The notes beneath the pieces were generated by a model. It saw only the letters and a program-made list of their open reading frames with translations. It was not told where the DNA came from and did no database searches. Both the position numbers and the translations under genes were made by a program. Below are positions 48,751-55,967 of a stretch of 64,000 bases of DNA, in pieces; the first letter of the stretch is position 1, and each line of letters starts with the position of its first letter. Origin of the DNA: Arthrobacter sp. KBS0702 (GTDB lineage Bacteria; Actinomycetota; Actinomycetes; Actinomycetales; Micrococcaceae); the NCBI RefSeq assembly GCF_005937985.2, contig NZ_CP042172.1:3534001-3598000 (forward strand), written 5' to 3'.

Positions 48751-50691
48751 TCAGGCGGTGAGTTTCAGCTGGTGCAGGTGGTCGTACTGGACGGCGTGCC
48801 GGACCGGGGCGTTGGGGGCCCCGTAGCCGTCGTAGGAGCCGCGCCGTTCCACCATTTCGAAGAACACGCTGCCCACGGTGGCGGTGTAGAAGTGCAGGAA
48901 CTCGCCGTCGGCGTCGCGGTCGTAGAGCAGGTTCAGCTCGCTCAGCGTGGCCAGGAACGCCGGGTCCAGGTCGAAGCGCGCGTCCAGGTCCTCGTAGTAG
49001 TTCGCCGGGATGCGCAGGAACTCCAGGCCGCGGCCGCGGGCAGCCCGGGCCGTGGCCACCAGGTCATCGACCGCGAAGGCGATGTGCTCCTGGTAGGTCC
49101 GGCGCTGGGTTCCGGCGAACGCGTCCCCGGAAGATCCGGTGCCGGCCGACTCGGGCCCGCCCTCCTGCTGGAGCAGCGGCGCCAGGTTCAGCACCAGCCG
49201 CACGCCCCGGTCACGGGTGGTCATCACCTGGGAGCGGACCAGGCCGGTGGGGCTGGCCACCTCGGCGTACGGCTGCGGCTCAAGGGCCAGCGCGCTGGTG
49301 TAGAAGAGCACGGCCTCGTCGAAGTGCTGCCAGGGCTGGGCGAGGTTGACGTGGTCGATCACGGCCTGCGGACCCGCGGCGCCGGTTCCGGCGGTTCCAG
49401 CGGCCGTGCCGAATTCCTTGACCCAGGCGGCGGTGCCGTCCGGGCTGCCCTGGCAGAGGAAGATTTCGGTGGAGTCCGGCGCGGCGAAGCCCTGGAAGAC
49501 TTCCTCGTCCGCCTGGCTCTTGCGCGGCACCGCGGGGGCCTTCAGCTGCTGGGCCCGGGCGGCGGCGATCACGGGGGAATCGACGTCGAAGCCGACCGCG
49601 GCAATGGCGGTCTCCGCGGCGGCGGGGGCTTCCTCGTTGATGATCACGCGTGCGTGGCCCATGGTCCACAATTGCACATTCTTGGTCCGGTGCCGGCCGT
49701 TGAACCCGAAGCCCAGCTGGCCCAGCAGGGTCTCCAGGGCACCGGTGTCGGCGGCCCGGACCTCGGCGAAGTTGAACCCGGCCGGTTCGGCCACCCGGGG
49801 CAGCGTCGCCAGTTCCATCGGATGGCGGCGGCGTCCGGGACCGGCGGCCGCCTCTGCGGGGGTGGGGTTGGCCTCCAGCCACCTGGCGCTTTGTTCCTCG
49901 AGCCAGATCAGCGAGCGCATGGCATCGACGGCGGTGCGTTCGACGTCGGACTGCCGGAAGACGTCGTTGAAGACCTCAAGCGAGACGGGGCCGGTGTAGC
50001 CGGCGCGGACCACGTGGCCCATGAACTTGGCGAGCTGGAACTGTCCCTCGCCCGGGAAGACCCGGTAGTGCCGGCTCCAGGACAGCACATCCATGGACAG
50101 CTTCGGGGCGTCCGCCACCTGGACGAAGAAGACCTTCTCCGGGTTGAACCCCTCGATCGGTGCCGTATCCCAGTCCCGGGACAGGATGTGGAAGGAATCC
50201 AGGCAGGTGCCCAGGTTCGGGTGGTCCACGAGTTCCACCAGCCGGTGGGCGTGCTCGTAGTCGTTGACGTACTTCCCCCAGGCCAGGGCCTCGTAGGCGA
50301 CCTTCACCCCGTGCCCGCCGGCGAGCTCGGCCAGCCGGGACAGCTGGGCGGCGCGCAGCTCGTCGTCGTCGATGCTGGCGGTGGCCACGTTGGAGCAGAC
50401 CAGGATGGTGTCCATGCCCAGCCGTGACATCAGCCGGAACTTGGCCTCGGCCCGGCGCAGGTTGGCGGCGAGCAGCTCCTCCGGGACGCTGTCGAAGTCG
50501 CGGAACGGCTGGTACAGGTCAAGGGTAAGGCCCAGGTCCGCGGCCATCGAGCGGACGTGCTCCGGGCTCAGCGAGGTGGTGACGAGGTCCTGTTCGAAGA
50601 TCTCTATCCCGTCGAAACCGGCGATGGCGCAGGCCTGCATCTTCTCCTTCAGGGTGCCGGAGAGGCAGACGGTGGCGATTCCGGTGCGCAT
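48751..50691 (-). CDS. qsuB: 3-dehydroshikimate dehydratase fused to an HPPD-like domain (QsuB type)
   Basis: 646 residues, two domains. Residues about 1-280 form a TIM-barrel sugar-phosphate-isomerase-like dehydratase with metal ligands in KVAYEALAWG, LGTCLDSFH and VSLEVFND. Residues about 300-640 hold two vicinal-oxygen-chelate repeats like 4-hydroxyphenylpyruvate dioxygenase (VIDHVNLAQ, EHIAFAVDD, FFEMVERRG). The same fusion is QsuB of Corynebacterium glutamicum. It turns 3-dehydroshikimate into protocatechuate; the role of the second domain is unclear. Starts on the qsuD stop (TGATG). Confidence 0.93.
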   Translation of the reverse strand: MRTGIATVCLSGTLKEKMQACAIAGFDGIEIFEQDLVTTSLSPEHVRSMAADLGLTLDLYQPFRDFDSVPEELLAANLRRAEAKFRLMSRLGMDTILVCSNVATASIDDDELRAAQLSRLAELAGGHGVKVAYEALAWGKYVNDYEHAHRLVELVDHPNLGTCLDSFHILSRDWDTAPIEGFNPEKVFFVQVADAPKLSMDVLSWSRHYRVFPGEGQFQLAKFMGHVVRAGYTGPVSLEVFNDVFRQSDVERTAVDAMRSLIWLEEQSARWLEANPTPAEAAAGPGRRRHPMELATLPRVAEPAGFNFAEVRAADTGALETLLGQLGFGFNGRHRTKNVQLWTMGHARVIINEEAPAAAETAIAAVGFDVDSPVIAAARAQQLKAPAVPRKSQADEEVFQGFAAPDSTEIFLCQGSPDGTAAWVKEFGTAAGTAGTGAAGPQAVIDHVNLAQPWQHFDEAVLFYTSALALEPQPYAEVASPTGLVRSQVMTTRDRGVRLVLNLAPLLQQEGGPESAGTGSSGDAFAGTQRRTYQEHIAFAVDDLVATARAARGRGLEFLRIPANYYEDLDARFDLDPAFLATLSELNLLYDRDADGEFLHFYTATVGSVFFEMVERRGSYDGYGAPNAPVRHAVQYDHLHQLKLTA

Positions 50692-51572
50692 CAGGCGGCC
50701 ACCTCCTCGGCGGCGACGAGCTCCAGGAAATGGGCTCGCATGCGGTCCGCGTCGGCTTCGAGTCCGGTGAAGATCCGGAAGGCGTCGGCGGCCTGGCCCA
50801 CGGCCATCCGGCCGCCGTCGAGCACCTCGCAGCCCCTGGCGCGGGCTTCGCGGACCAGTTCGGTCTCGATCGGCCGGTAGACGATGTCCGCGACCCAGTG
50901 CCGGGACTCCAGCAGGGAGGTCTCCAGCGGCACCCCGGGGTGGGCAGCCATCCCCACGGGGGTGCAGTGGACCAGGCCGTCGGCGAGCGGCATGAGCTCC
51001 GGGAGCTCCGCCGTCGTCCGCGCGGTGACCTGGCTGTCCGGGAAGAGCCCGGCGAGTTCGGCGGCCCGGTCGGCGCAGCGGGCCGCGTCGGTATCCACGA
51101 GGTCCAGACGGCGGACCCCGGCGGTGAGCAGGGCGTAGGCGACGGCGGATCCGGCGCCGCCGGCGCCGAGCTGCACCACGCGGTCCAGCTTGGCCCCGGG
51201 CAGGCCGGAGGCGAGCGCGGAGGCAAATCCGGAAAAGTCGGTGTTATGGCCGATGAAGCGGCCGTCGCGGATGGTCACGGTGTTGACCGCCCCGAGGCGC
51301 CGGGCGTCCGGGGAGACCTCGTCGAGGTGCTGGAGCACCAGCTGCTTGCAGGGGTGGGTGATGTTCAGGCCGTTGAAGCCCAGCCGCTGCGCGCCGGTGA
51401 GGAGTTCCCCGATGGCCTGCCCCGGGAGGCCGAGTCCGGTGAGGTCGATGGGGCGGTACAGGTACCGCAGGCCCTGCACGTCGCCCTCCCGTTCGTGCAT
51501 GGGGGGCGTGAGGGATGGCGTGACGCCATCGCCTACGAGGCCCACGAGGAAGGACTCGGCTCGGTTGCTCAT
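50691..51572 (-). CDS. qsuD: Quinate/shikimate dehydrogenase
   Basis: 293 residues. AroE superfamily: SLTPPMHEREG substrate loop, catalytic Lys in NITHPCKQ, Asp in GHNTDFSGF and the dinucleotide loop QLGAGGAGSAVAYAL. The TPPMHE and HPCKQ forms are those of the catabolic quinate/shikimate dehydrogenases, not biosynthetic AroE. The enzyme oxidises quinate and shikimate to 3-dehydroquinate and 3-dehydroshikimate. AAAGGAG precedes the ATG. First gene of the qsu-pca series. No dehydroquinase gene is in the window. Confidence 0.9.
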   Translation of the reverse strand: MSNRAESFLVGLVGDGVTPSLTPPMHEREGDVQGLRYLYRPIDLTGLGLPGQAIGELLTGAQRLGFNGLNITHPCKQLVLQHLDEVSPDARRLGAVNTVTIRDGRFIGHNTDFSGFASALASGLPGAKLDRVVQLGAGGAGSAVAYALLTAGVRRLDLVDTDAARCADRAAELAGLFPDSQVTARTTAELPELMPLADGLVHCTPVGMAAHPGVPLETSLLESRHWVADIVYRPIETELVREARARGCEVLDGGRMAVGQAADAFRIFTGLEADADRMRAHFLELVAAEEVAA

Positions 51573-51676
51573 CCGTCTAGCTCCTTTGACAACGGCACTC
51601 GGCGGGCCGCGGTGTGGACGGCGGCGGGCCGGGTGATGGGGATTACATTACCGCAATTGTTCACATCTTGCACGGT

Positions 51677-51693
51677 TGTTCTTATTACGAACA
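51677..51693. promoter_or_regulatory. Candidate IclR-type operator upstream of qsuD
   Basis: TGTTC-TTATTAC-GAACA, a 5-7-5 inverted repeat just past the IclR gene stop, in an A/T-rich stretch. A -10-like TAATGT and weak -35 (GTGCAA, 17 apart) for qsuD lie nearby on the minus strand. Probable control point for the qsu-pca genes. Confidence 0.45.
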
Positions 51694-51697
51694 TGAC

Positions 51698-52567
51698 TTA
51701 TTGCTGGGGAAGCCGGGCCGAAAGCTCGGCCGCTGCGGACTGGAGCAGCGGCACCAGGGCCACGAGGGCCTCCATGCTCATCCGGAACACCGGGACCGCC
51801 GTGGCCAGCGAGGCGAAGGCGTACCCCTGGGAGTTGAAGACGGGGACGGCGACGGCGCGCATGCCGAGCTCGTTTTCCTCGTCCATGGTGGCGTAGCCGC
51901 GCTTGCGAACCAGTTCGATCTCGGTCCGGAAAGCGTCCCGGTCGGTGATGGAAAGGTCCGTGAGCGGCTCCAGCTCGAGCTCCTCCACCAGCTGGCGCCG
52001 CGTGGCGTCATCGGCAAAGGCGACGAGCGCCTTGCCCACCGACGTCGTGTGCAGGGCGCCGAGGTGGCCGGGGTCGGAGGTGACGCGGAACGTCTGCGGG
52101 CCGTCCACCTTGTTGACGGTGAGGTGGTGGTTCCCGTCGCGCACGGACAGGATGGTGGCCTCGCCGGTCTCCTCGGTGACGCGCCGCAGGATGGGAAGCG
52201 CGGTGCCGGCGAAGCCGTGATGGTTGGATACCCGCTGGCCGAGCTGGAAGACGCGCAGGCCCAGGTGGTAGCGCCGGCCGTCCGGCTCGTAGTCCACGAA
52301 GCCGTCCCTGGTCAGTGAGCCGAGCAGCCGGTACGTGGTGCTGAACGGCAGTTCGGCGCGGCGCGAGAGCTCCGCCGCGCTGGCCCCGCGGGGCTCGTCC
52401 CCCAGCAGGACCAGCAGCCCCAGGGCCTTGCCCACCATGTCGGTGCGGGAATCCTCCCGCCCGGGCTTCCTGGGGCCGCCCGCGGGGGCCTCGGCGGGCG
52501 TGCCTGCAGTGGCGTCGGCGGGGGCGTCGGCAGCGAGGGCCGACTCTGTGTCTTGGTTCACACTCAT
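51698..52567 (-). CDS. IclR-family regulator of quinate/shikimate catabolism
   Basis: 289 residues. A Pro/Ala-rich 35-residue N-terminus precedes the winged HTH (ASAAELSRRAELPFSTTYRLL). The C-terminal effector domain contains LHTTSVGKALVAFADDATRR and GYATMDEENELGMRAVAVPV. It sits between the divergent MFS importer gene and the qsuD operon, both of which it is placed to control. Small dyads just upstream of its start and downstream of its stop are candidate sites. Confidence 0.9.
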   Translation of the reverse strand: MSVNQDTESALAADAPADATAGTPAEAPAGGPRKPGREDSRTDMVGKALGLLVLLGDEPRGASAAELSRRAELPFSTTYRLLGSLTRDGFVDYEPDGRRYHLGLRVFQLGQRVSNHHGFAGTALPILRRVTEETGEATILSVRDGNHHLTVNKVDGPQTFRVTSDPGHLGALHTTSVGKALVAFADDATRRQLVEELELEPLTDLSITDRDAFRTEIELVRKRGYATMDEENELGMRAVAVPVFNSQGYAFASLATAVPVFRMSMEALVALVPLLQSAAAELSARLPQQ

Positions 52568-52577
52568 GCATCGATGT

Positions 52578-52592
52578 TCTCACATGGTGAGA
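52578..52592. promoter_or_regulatory. Dyad in the IclR/MFS divergent promoter region
   Basis: TCTCAC-ATG-GTGAGA, 11 bp upstream of the IclR start. A second dyad, GTGAT-GGCA-ATCAC, lies at 52627-52640 within the MFS promoter. Candidate operators for autoregulation and importer control. Confidence 0.45.
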
Positions 52593-52619
52593 GCTATTGC
52601 TAGATGATGATTATTTTTG

Positions 52620-52649
52620 TTGACAAGTGATGGCAATCACAGCCATGCT
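52620..52649 (+). promoter_or_regulatory. Promoter of the MFS importer gene
   Basis: Consensus -35 TTGACA (52620-52625) and a weak -10 CATGCT (52644-52649) with an 18-bp spacer that contains the GTGAT-GGCA-ATCAC dyad. A poor -10 with an operator in the spacer fits a regulated promoter. The 5' UTR would be about 135 nt. Confidence 0.45.
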
Positions 52650-52792
52650 TGCTACATCGCACAAGTAGCTCCCACCATGTGGCTACTAGTCCGGGTCTTT
52701 CCTCGGTCCACCGGCTGCCTCACACCTAAAGCCACCGGCCGGTGAGACCTTCCCGATCCATCCGCGACAACGTCGTCACACAAAGGAACACC

Positions 52793-54112
52793 ATGAGCCA
52801 GACACTCCCGTCTACGACGCCGGGCACTGCCGCACCGGCCGGGACACCAAAGAAGGCAGCCCTCGCCAGCTTCCTGGGAAGCGCCGTCGAGTACTACGAC
52901 TTCTTCATTTTCGGTTCCGCCGCCGCCCTGATCTTCCCGAAAGTCTTCTTCCCGGACGCCGACGCGAACGCCGCGATCATGTCCTTCGCCACCTTTGGCT
53001 TCGCCTACGTGGCACGCCCGGTGGGCGCCGTGATCCTGGGCCACTTCGGTGACCGGGTGGGCCGCAGGAAGGTCCTGATGTTCACGCTGCTGCTGATGGG
53101 CGCCTCCACGTTCGTGATCGGCTGCCTGCCGGACTTCAAGACCGTCGGCTGGTGGGCACCCGTGCTGCTGGTGATCGCCCGGCTCTGCCAGGGCCTCTCC
53201 GCCGCCGGCGAGCAGGCCGGCGCCTCCTCCATGACCCTGGAGCACGCCCCGGACAACCGCCGTTCCTTCTTCACCTCCTGGACCCTGACCGGCACCCAGG
53301 GCGGCCAGATTCTCGCCGCCCTGGTCTTCATCCCCGTCCTGGCGCTGCCGGACGAGATCAAGTACGGCATCGGCTGGCGCATCCCGTTCTGGCTCAGCGC
53401 CGTCGTCGTGGTGGTCGCGTTCTTCATCCGCCGCACCCTGCACGAGCCGCCGGCCTTCGAGGAAGCACAGAAGAGCGCCCAGATCTCCAAGCTCCCCGTC
53501 GCCGACCTGCTCAAGCACCACTGGCGCGACGTGCTGCGCGTGGTGGCCTGTGCCTTCATCGCCGCCGTCTCCACCGTGTTCGGGACCCTGGCGATCAGCT
53601 ACGCCAAGAACGTCGCCAATGTGGACGGCACCGTCACACTCTGGCTGGTGGTGGGCGCCAACCTGGTCGCCCTCGGCACCCAACCGCTCTTCGGCAAGCT
53701 GGCCGACCGGATCGGCCGCAAGCCGGTCTTCATCTACGGCGCGCTCTCCAGCGCGGTGCTGACCCCGGTGTTCCTGCTCAGCCTCGAATCCGGCAGTGTC
53801 CCGCTGATGTTCCTGGCCGCCATCGGCTTCTTCTCCTTCGGCTACGCGGCCTCCAACGCCGTCTGGCCCTCCTTCTACGCCGAGATGTTCAGCACCAAGG
53901 TCCGCTTCTCCGGACTGGCGATCGGCACCCAGCTCGGCTTCCTGATGGCGGGCTTCGCCCCGGCAATCGTCGCGGCCATGGGCGGCATCAAGCCAGGCGG
54001 CTGGGTCCAGATCACCATCTTCACCGGCATCATCTGCGTCATTGCCGCCGTCTCTGCACTGACCGCCCAGGAAACCTTCAAGGTTCCCACCAAGGAACTC
54101 GGCCTGCGCTGA
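52793..54112 (+). CDS. MFS metabolite:H+ symporter, shikimate/quinate type
   Basis: 439 residues from ATG 52793 (AAAGGA 7 nt before). About 12 membrane segments. Metabolite:H+ symporter subfamily: AVEYYDFFIFGSAAALIFPKVFF at the N-terminus, the GHFGDRVGRRKVL loop between segments 2 and 3 and GKLADRIGRKPVF between 8 and 9. ShiA and similar importers have this pattern. Its place, divergent from the IclR regulator and the qsu-pca genes, supports import of shikimate, quinate or dehydroshikimate. Confidence 0.92.
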   Translation: MSQTLPSTTPGTAAPAGTPKKAALASFLGSAVEYYDFFIFGSAAALIFPKVFFPDADANAAIMSFATFGFAYVARPVGAVILGHFGDRVGRRKVLMFTLLLMGASTFVIGCLPDFKTVGWWAPVLLVIARLCQGLSAAGEQAGASSMTLEHAPDNRRSFFTSWTLTGTQGGQILAALVFIPVLALPDEIKYGIGWRIPFWLSAVVVVVAFFIRRTLHEPPAFEEAQKSAQISKLPVADLLKHHWRDVLRVVACAFIAAVSTVFGTLAISYAKNVANVDGTVTLWLVVGANLVALGTQPLFGKLADRIGRKPVFIYGALSSAVLTPVFLLSLESGSVPLMFLAAIGFFSFGYAASNAVWPSFYAEMFSTKVRFSGLAIGTQLGFLMAGFAPAIVAAMGGIKPGGWVQITIFTGIICVIAAVSALTAQETFKVPTKELGLR

Positions 54113-54136
54113 CGGACGGAAGGCGACGGCGTCCCC

Positions 54137-54161
54137 GACGGCGGGAGGTTCAGCCGCCGTC
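54137..54161. terminator. Hairpin between convergent MFS and ligase genes
   Basis: GACGGCGG (54137-54144) pairs with CCGCCGTC (54154-54161) around 9 bases, overlapping the last codons of the ligase gene. Plausible terminator for the MFS transcript. Confidence 0.45.
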
Positions 54162-55244
54162 CGCCGTCCCCGGGCCGCCGGCACCCAGCACCGCGGCCAG
54201 GTCATAGCTGACGGGCTCCTCCAGCTGCGCGTAGGTGCAGGAACCGGGCTCCCGGTCCGGCCGCCACCGGACGAACTGGGTGGTGTGCCGGAACCGCTCG
54301 CCCTCCATGTGGTCGTACTTCACCTCGACCACCCGCTCCGGGCGCAGCGGCGTAAAACCCAGGTCCTTGTTCCCGCTCCACCGGCTCCCTTCGGCGTTGC
54401 GCGGCGTCCGCGCCCCCTCCTCCTGCCGGGCCCACGCCCACGGGTGGTCGGAAAAGTCGGTGACCAGCGGCTGGAGCTCCTCAAACAGTTCCTTGCGGCG
54501 CTGCATCGGAAATGCGCCCACCACCCCGACGCTGGCGAGGACGCCGTCGCCGTCGTACAGCCCCAGCAGCAGCGAACCGATCCGGTCCGGGCCCGAGGTG
54601 TGCACCCTGTACCCGGCGAGGACACAATCCGCCGTGCGCTCGTGCTTGACCTTAAACATCGTGCGTTTGTCCGGCTGGTAGCTGGAGGCAAGCGCCTTGG
54701 CCACGATCCCGTCCAGGCCGGCGCCCTCGAACTGCCGGAACCACCGTCCCGCGGTGTCCCGGTCCCGGGTCGCGGCGGTGAGGTGCACCGGCGCGGCGCA
54801 GCGGGCGAGCGCCACCTCAAGAGCCGCCCGGCGCTCCTCGAACGGCCGGGCGGTGAAATCCTCGTCGTCCAGGGCCAGCAGGTCGAAGGCGACAAAGCTC
54901 GCGGGGGTCTGGTCAGCGAGCAGGCGGACCCGGCTCGCGGCGGGGTGGATCCGCTGCTGGAGCGCGTCGAAGTCAAGGCGGTCCCCCGAGGCCCCCACCA
55001 GCACGATCTCGCCGTCGAGCACACAGCGGGGCGGGAGGTTCAGCTTCAGGGCCTCCACCAGCTCCGGAAAGTAGCGGGTCAGGGGCTTGCCATTGCGGCT
55101 GCCGATCTCCACCTCGTCGCCGTCGCGGAAGATGATGGACCGGAATCCGTCCCACTTGGGCTCAAAGCTCATCGGGCCCTCGGGCAGGGCGCTGACCGCC
55201 TTCGCCAGCATAGGTGCGATCGGGGGCATCAGGGGCAGTTGCAT
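54150..55244 (-). CDS. ligC: ATP-dependent DNA ligase, LigC type
   Basis: 364 residues from ATG 55244. Begins MQLPLMPPIAPMLAKAV; the adenylated Lys is in EPKWDGFRS. Further nucleotidyltransferase motifs are IGSRNGKPLTRYFPEL, CVLDGEIVLVG and GLDGIVAKAL, then the OB-fold ending with PERVVEVKYDHMEG. Size and text match the stand-alone LigC of mycobacteria, one of the backup ligases in actinobacteria that can join RNA-containing ends. No Ku, LigD polymerase or primase gene is adjacent. Confidence 0.95.
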   Translation of the reverse strand: MQLPLMPPIAPMLAKAVSALPEGPMSFEPKWDGFRSIIFRDGDEVEIGSRNGKPLTRYFPELVEALKLNLPPRCVLDGEIVLVGASGDRLDFDALQQRIHPAASRVRLLADQTPASFVAFDLLALDDEDFTARPFEERRAALEVALARCAAPVHLTAATRDRDTAGRWFRQFEGAGLDGIVAKALASSYQPDKRTMFKVKHERTADCVLAGYRVHTSGPDRIGSLLLGLYDGDGVLASVGVVGAFPMQRRKELFEELQPLVTDFSDHPWAWARQEEGARTPRNAEGSRWSGNKDLGFTPLRPERVVEVKYDHMEGERFRHTTQFVRWRPDREPGSCTYAQLEEPVSYDLAAVLGAGGPGTADGG

Positions 55245-55429
55245 GGGCCCTATTCTGGCGCGGGGGAACGCCCGCGTCGATCCCCCGGATGCCCGGCCCG
55301 GACGGCTGCCGGGGCGGCCCCGCAAAACTAACCCAGCGCTTACCGGGCGGAAACGCGGCGGCAACATTGGCGCCGGACACTGGAAGTGCCGGCAAGAGCA
55401 GGCACCAGCTCCAGTCCAGGAGGCCAGCC

Positions 55430-55666
55430 ATGTTGAAGGAAGCCAAAGCCCACATAACCAGAGTCCGCGCCCTTGACCAGCTGCACCGCGGCGACGAGAT
55501 CGAGGCCCGGCTGCGCGTCGGCCCGAACTACGACGACGTCGTGATCCGCCGCGGCTGCGTGCAGGAAACGGCACCGGGAATCGGCGTCGTCTGGATCCTG
55601 GACCGGCAGTCGGGCACGCGCAAGGCCGTCAACACGGACGAATGCAGCCTCTGGCGGGTGGCCTGA
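55430..55666 (+). CDS. Small conserved-looking protein, unknown function
   Basis: 78 residues from ATG 55430 with a strong AGGAGG 8 nt before. Helical start (MLKEAKAHITRVRALDQLHRG) then a beta-rich, SH3-like stretch (EIEARLRVGPNYDDVVIRRGCVQE, TAPGIGVVWILDRQSGTRK). No membrane segment. Not recognised. It converges on the MoaD-like gene with a 4-base gap. Confidence 0.65.
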   Translation: MLKEAKAHITRVRALDQLHRGDEIEARLRVGPNYDDVVIRRGCVQETAPGIGVVWILDRQSGTRKAVNTDECSLWRVA

Positions 55667-55670
55667 CCGG

Positions 55671-55958
55671 CTAGCCGCCGGCGACGGACTGGATGATCAG
55701 CACTTCCTGGCCCGGCGCCACCTCCGTGCCCAGACCCTGCAGGCGCCGGATTTCGTTCCCGTTGACGTAGATATTCACGAAACGGCGGACAGCACCGGTT
55801 TCGTCCCGCAGCCGCCGGGACAGCGCGGGAAAGTCACCGGCCACCGTATCCAGCAGCCACCGCACCGTTACGGCCCCCTCGGCGGGCGCAGTCAGGATGG
55901 ACTGCCCGCCGGCCAGCGGCTGCAGGACGCTGGGCAGCACCACGGTGATGTCAGGCAA
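55671..55958 (-). CDS. MoaD/ThiS-like ubiquitin-fold protein
   Basis: 95 residues ending VLIIQSVAGG. The C-terminal Gly-Gly is what sulphur-carrier proteins use for adenylation and thiocarboxylation; VTVRWLLDTVAGDFPALSRRL and RFVNIYVNGNEIRRLQGLGTEV are the beta-grasp core. It lies 9 bp downstream of a BNR-repeat protein gene on the same strand and clearly in one operon. No molybdopterin or thiamine gene is near, so a distinct sulphur-transfer or conjugation role is possible. Confidence 0.88.
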   Translation of the reverse strand: MPDITVVLPSVLQPLAGGQSILTAPAEGAVTVRWLLDTVAGDFPALSRRLRDETGAVRRFVNIYVNGNEIRRLQGLGTEVAPGQEVLIIQSVAGG

Positions 55959-55967
55959 AGGGACGCC

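Noticed and set aside
48721..50427. Long plus-strand open frame opposite qsuB
   Set aside because: Antisense to a recognisable two-domain enzyme; Gly/Val/Leu-rich low-complexity text without motifs.
33896..51572. Recent horizontal transfer of the aromatic cluster
   Set aside because: Codon use and G/C content look like the flanks, and no tRNA, integrase or IS edge was seen.
52652..54205. Long minus-strand open frame opposite the MFS gene
   Set aside because: Hydrophilic Glu/Gly/His-rich shadow; the plus strand encodes a complete MHS-type transporter.
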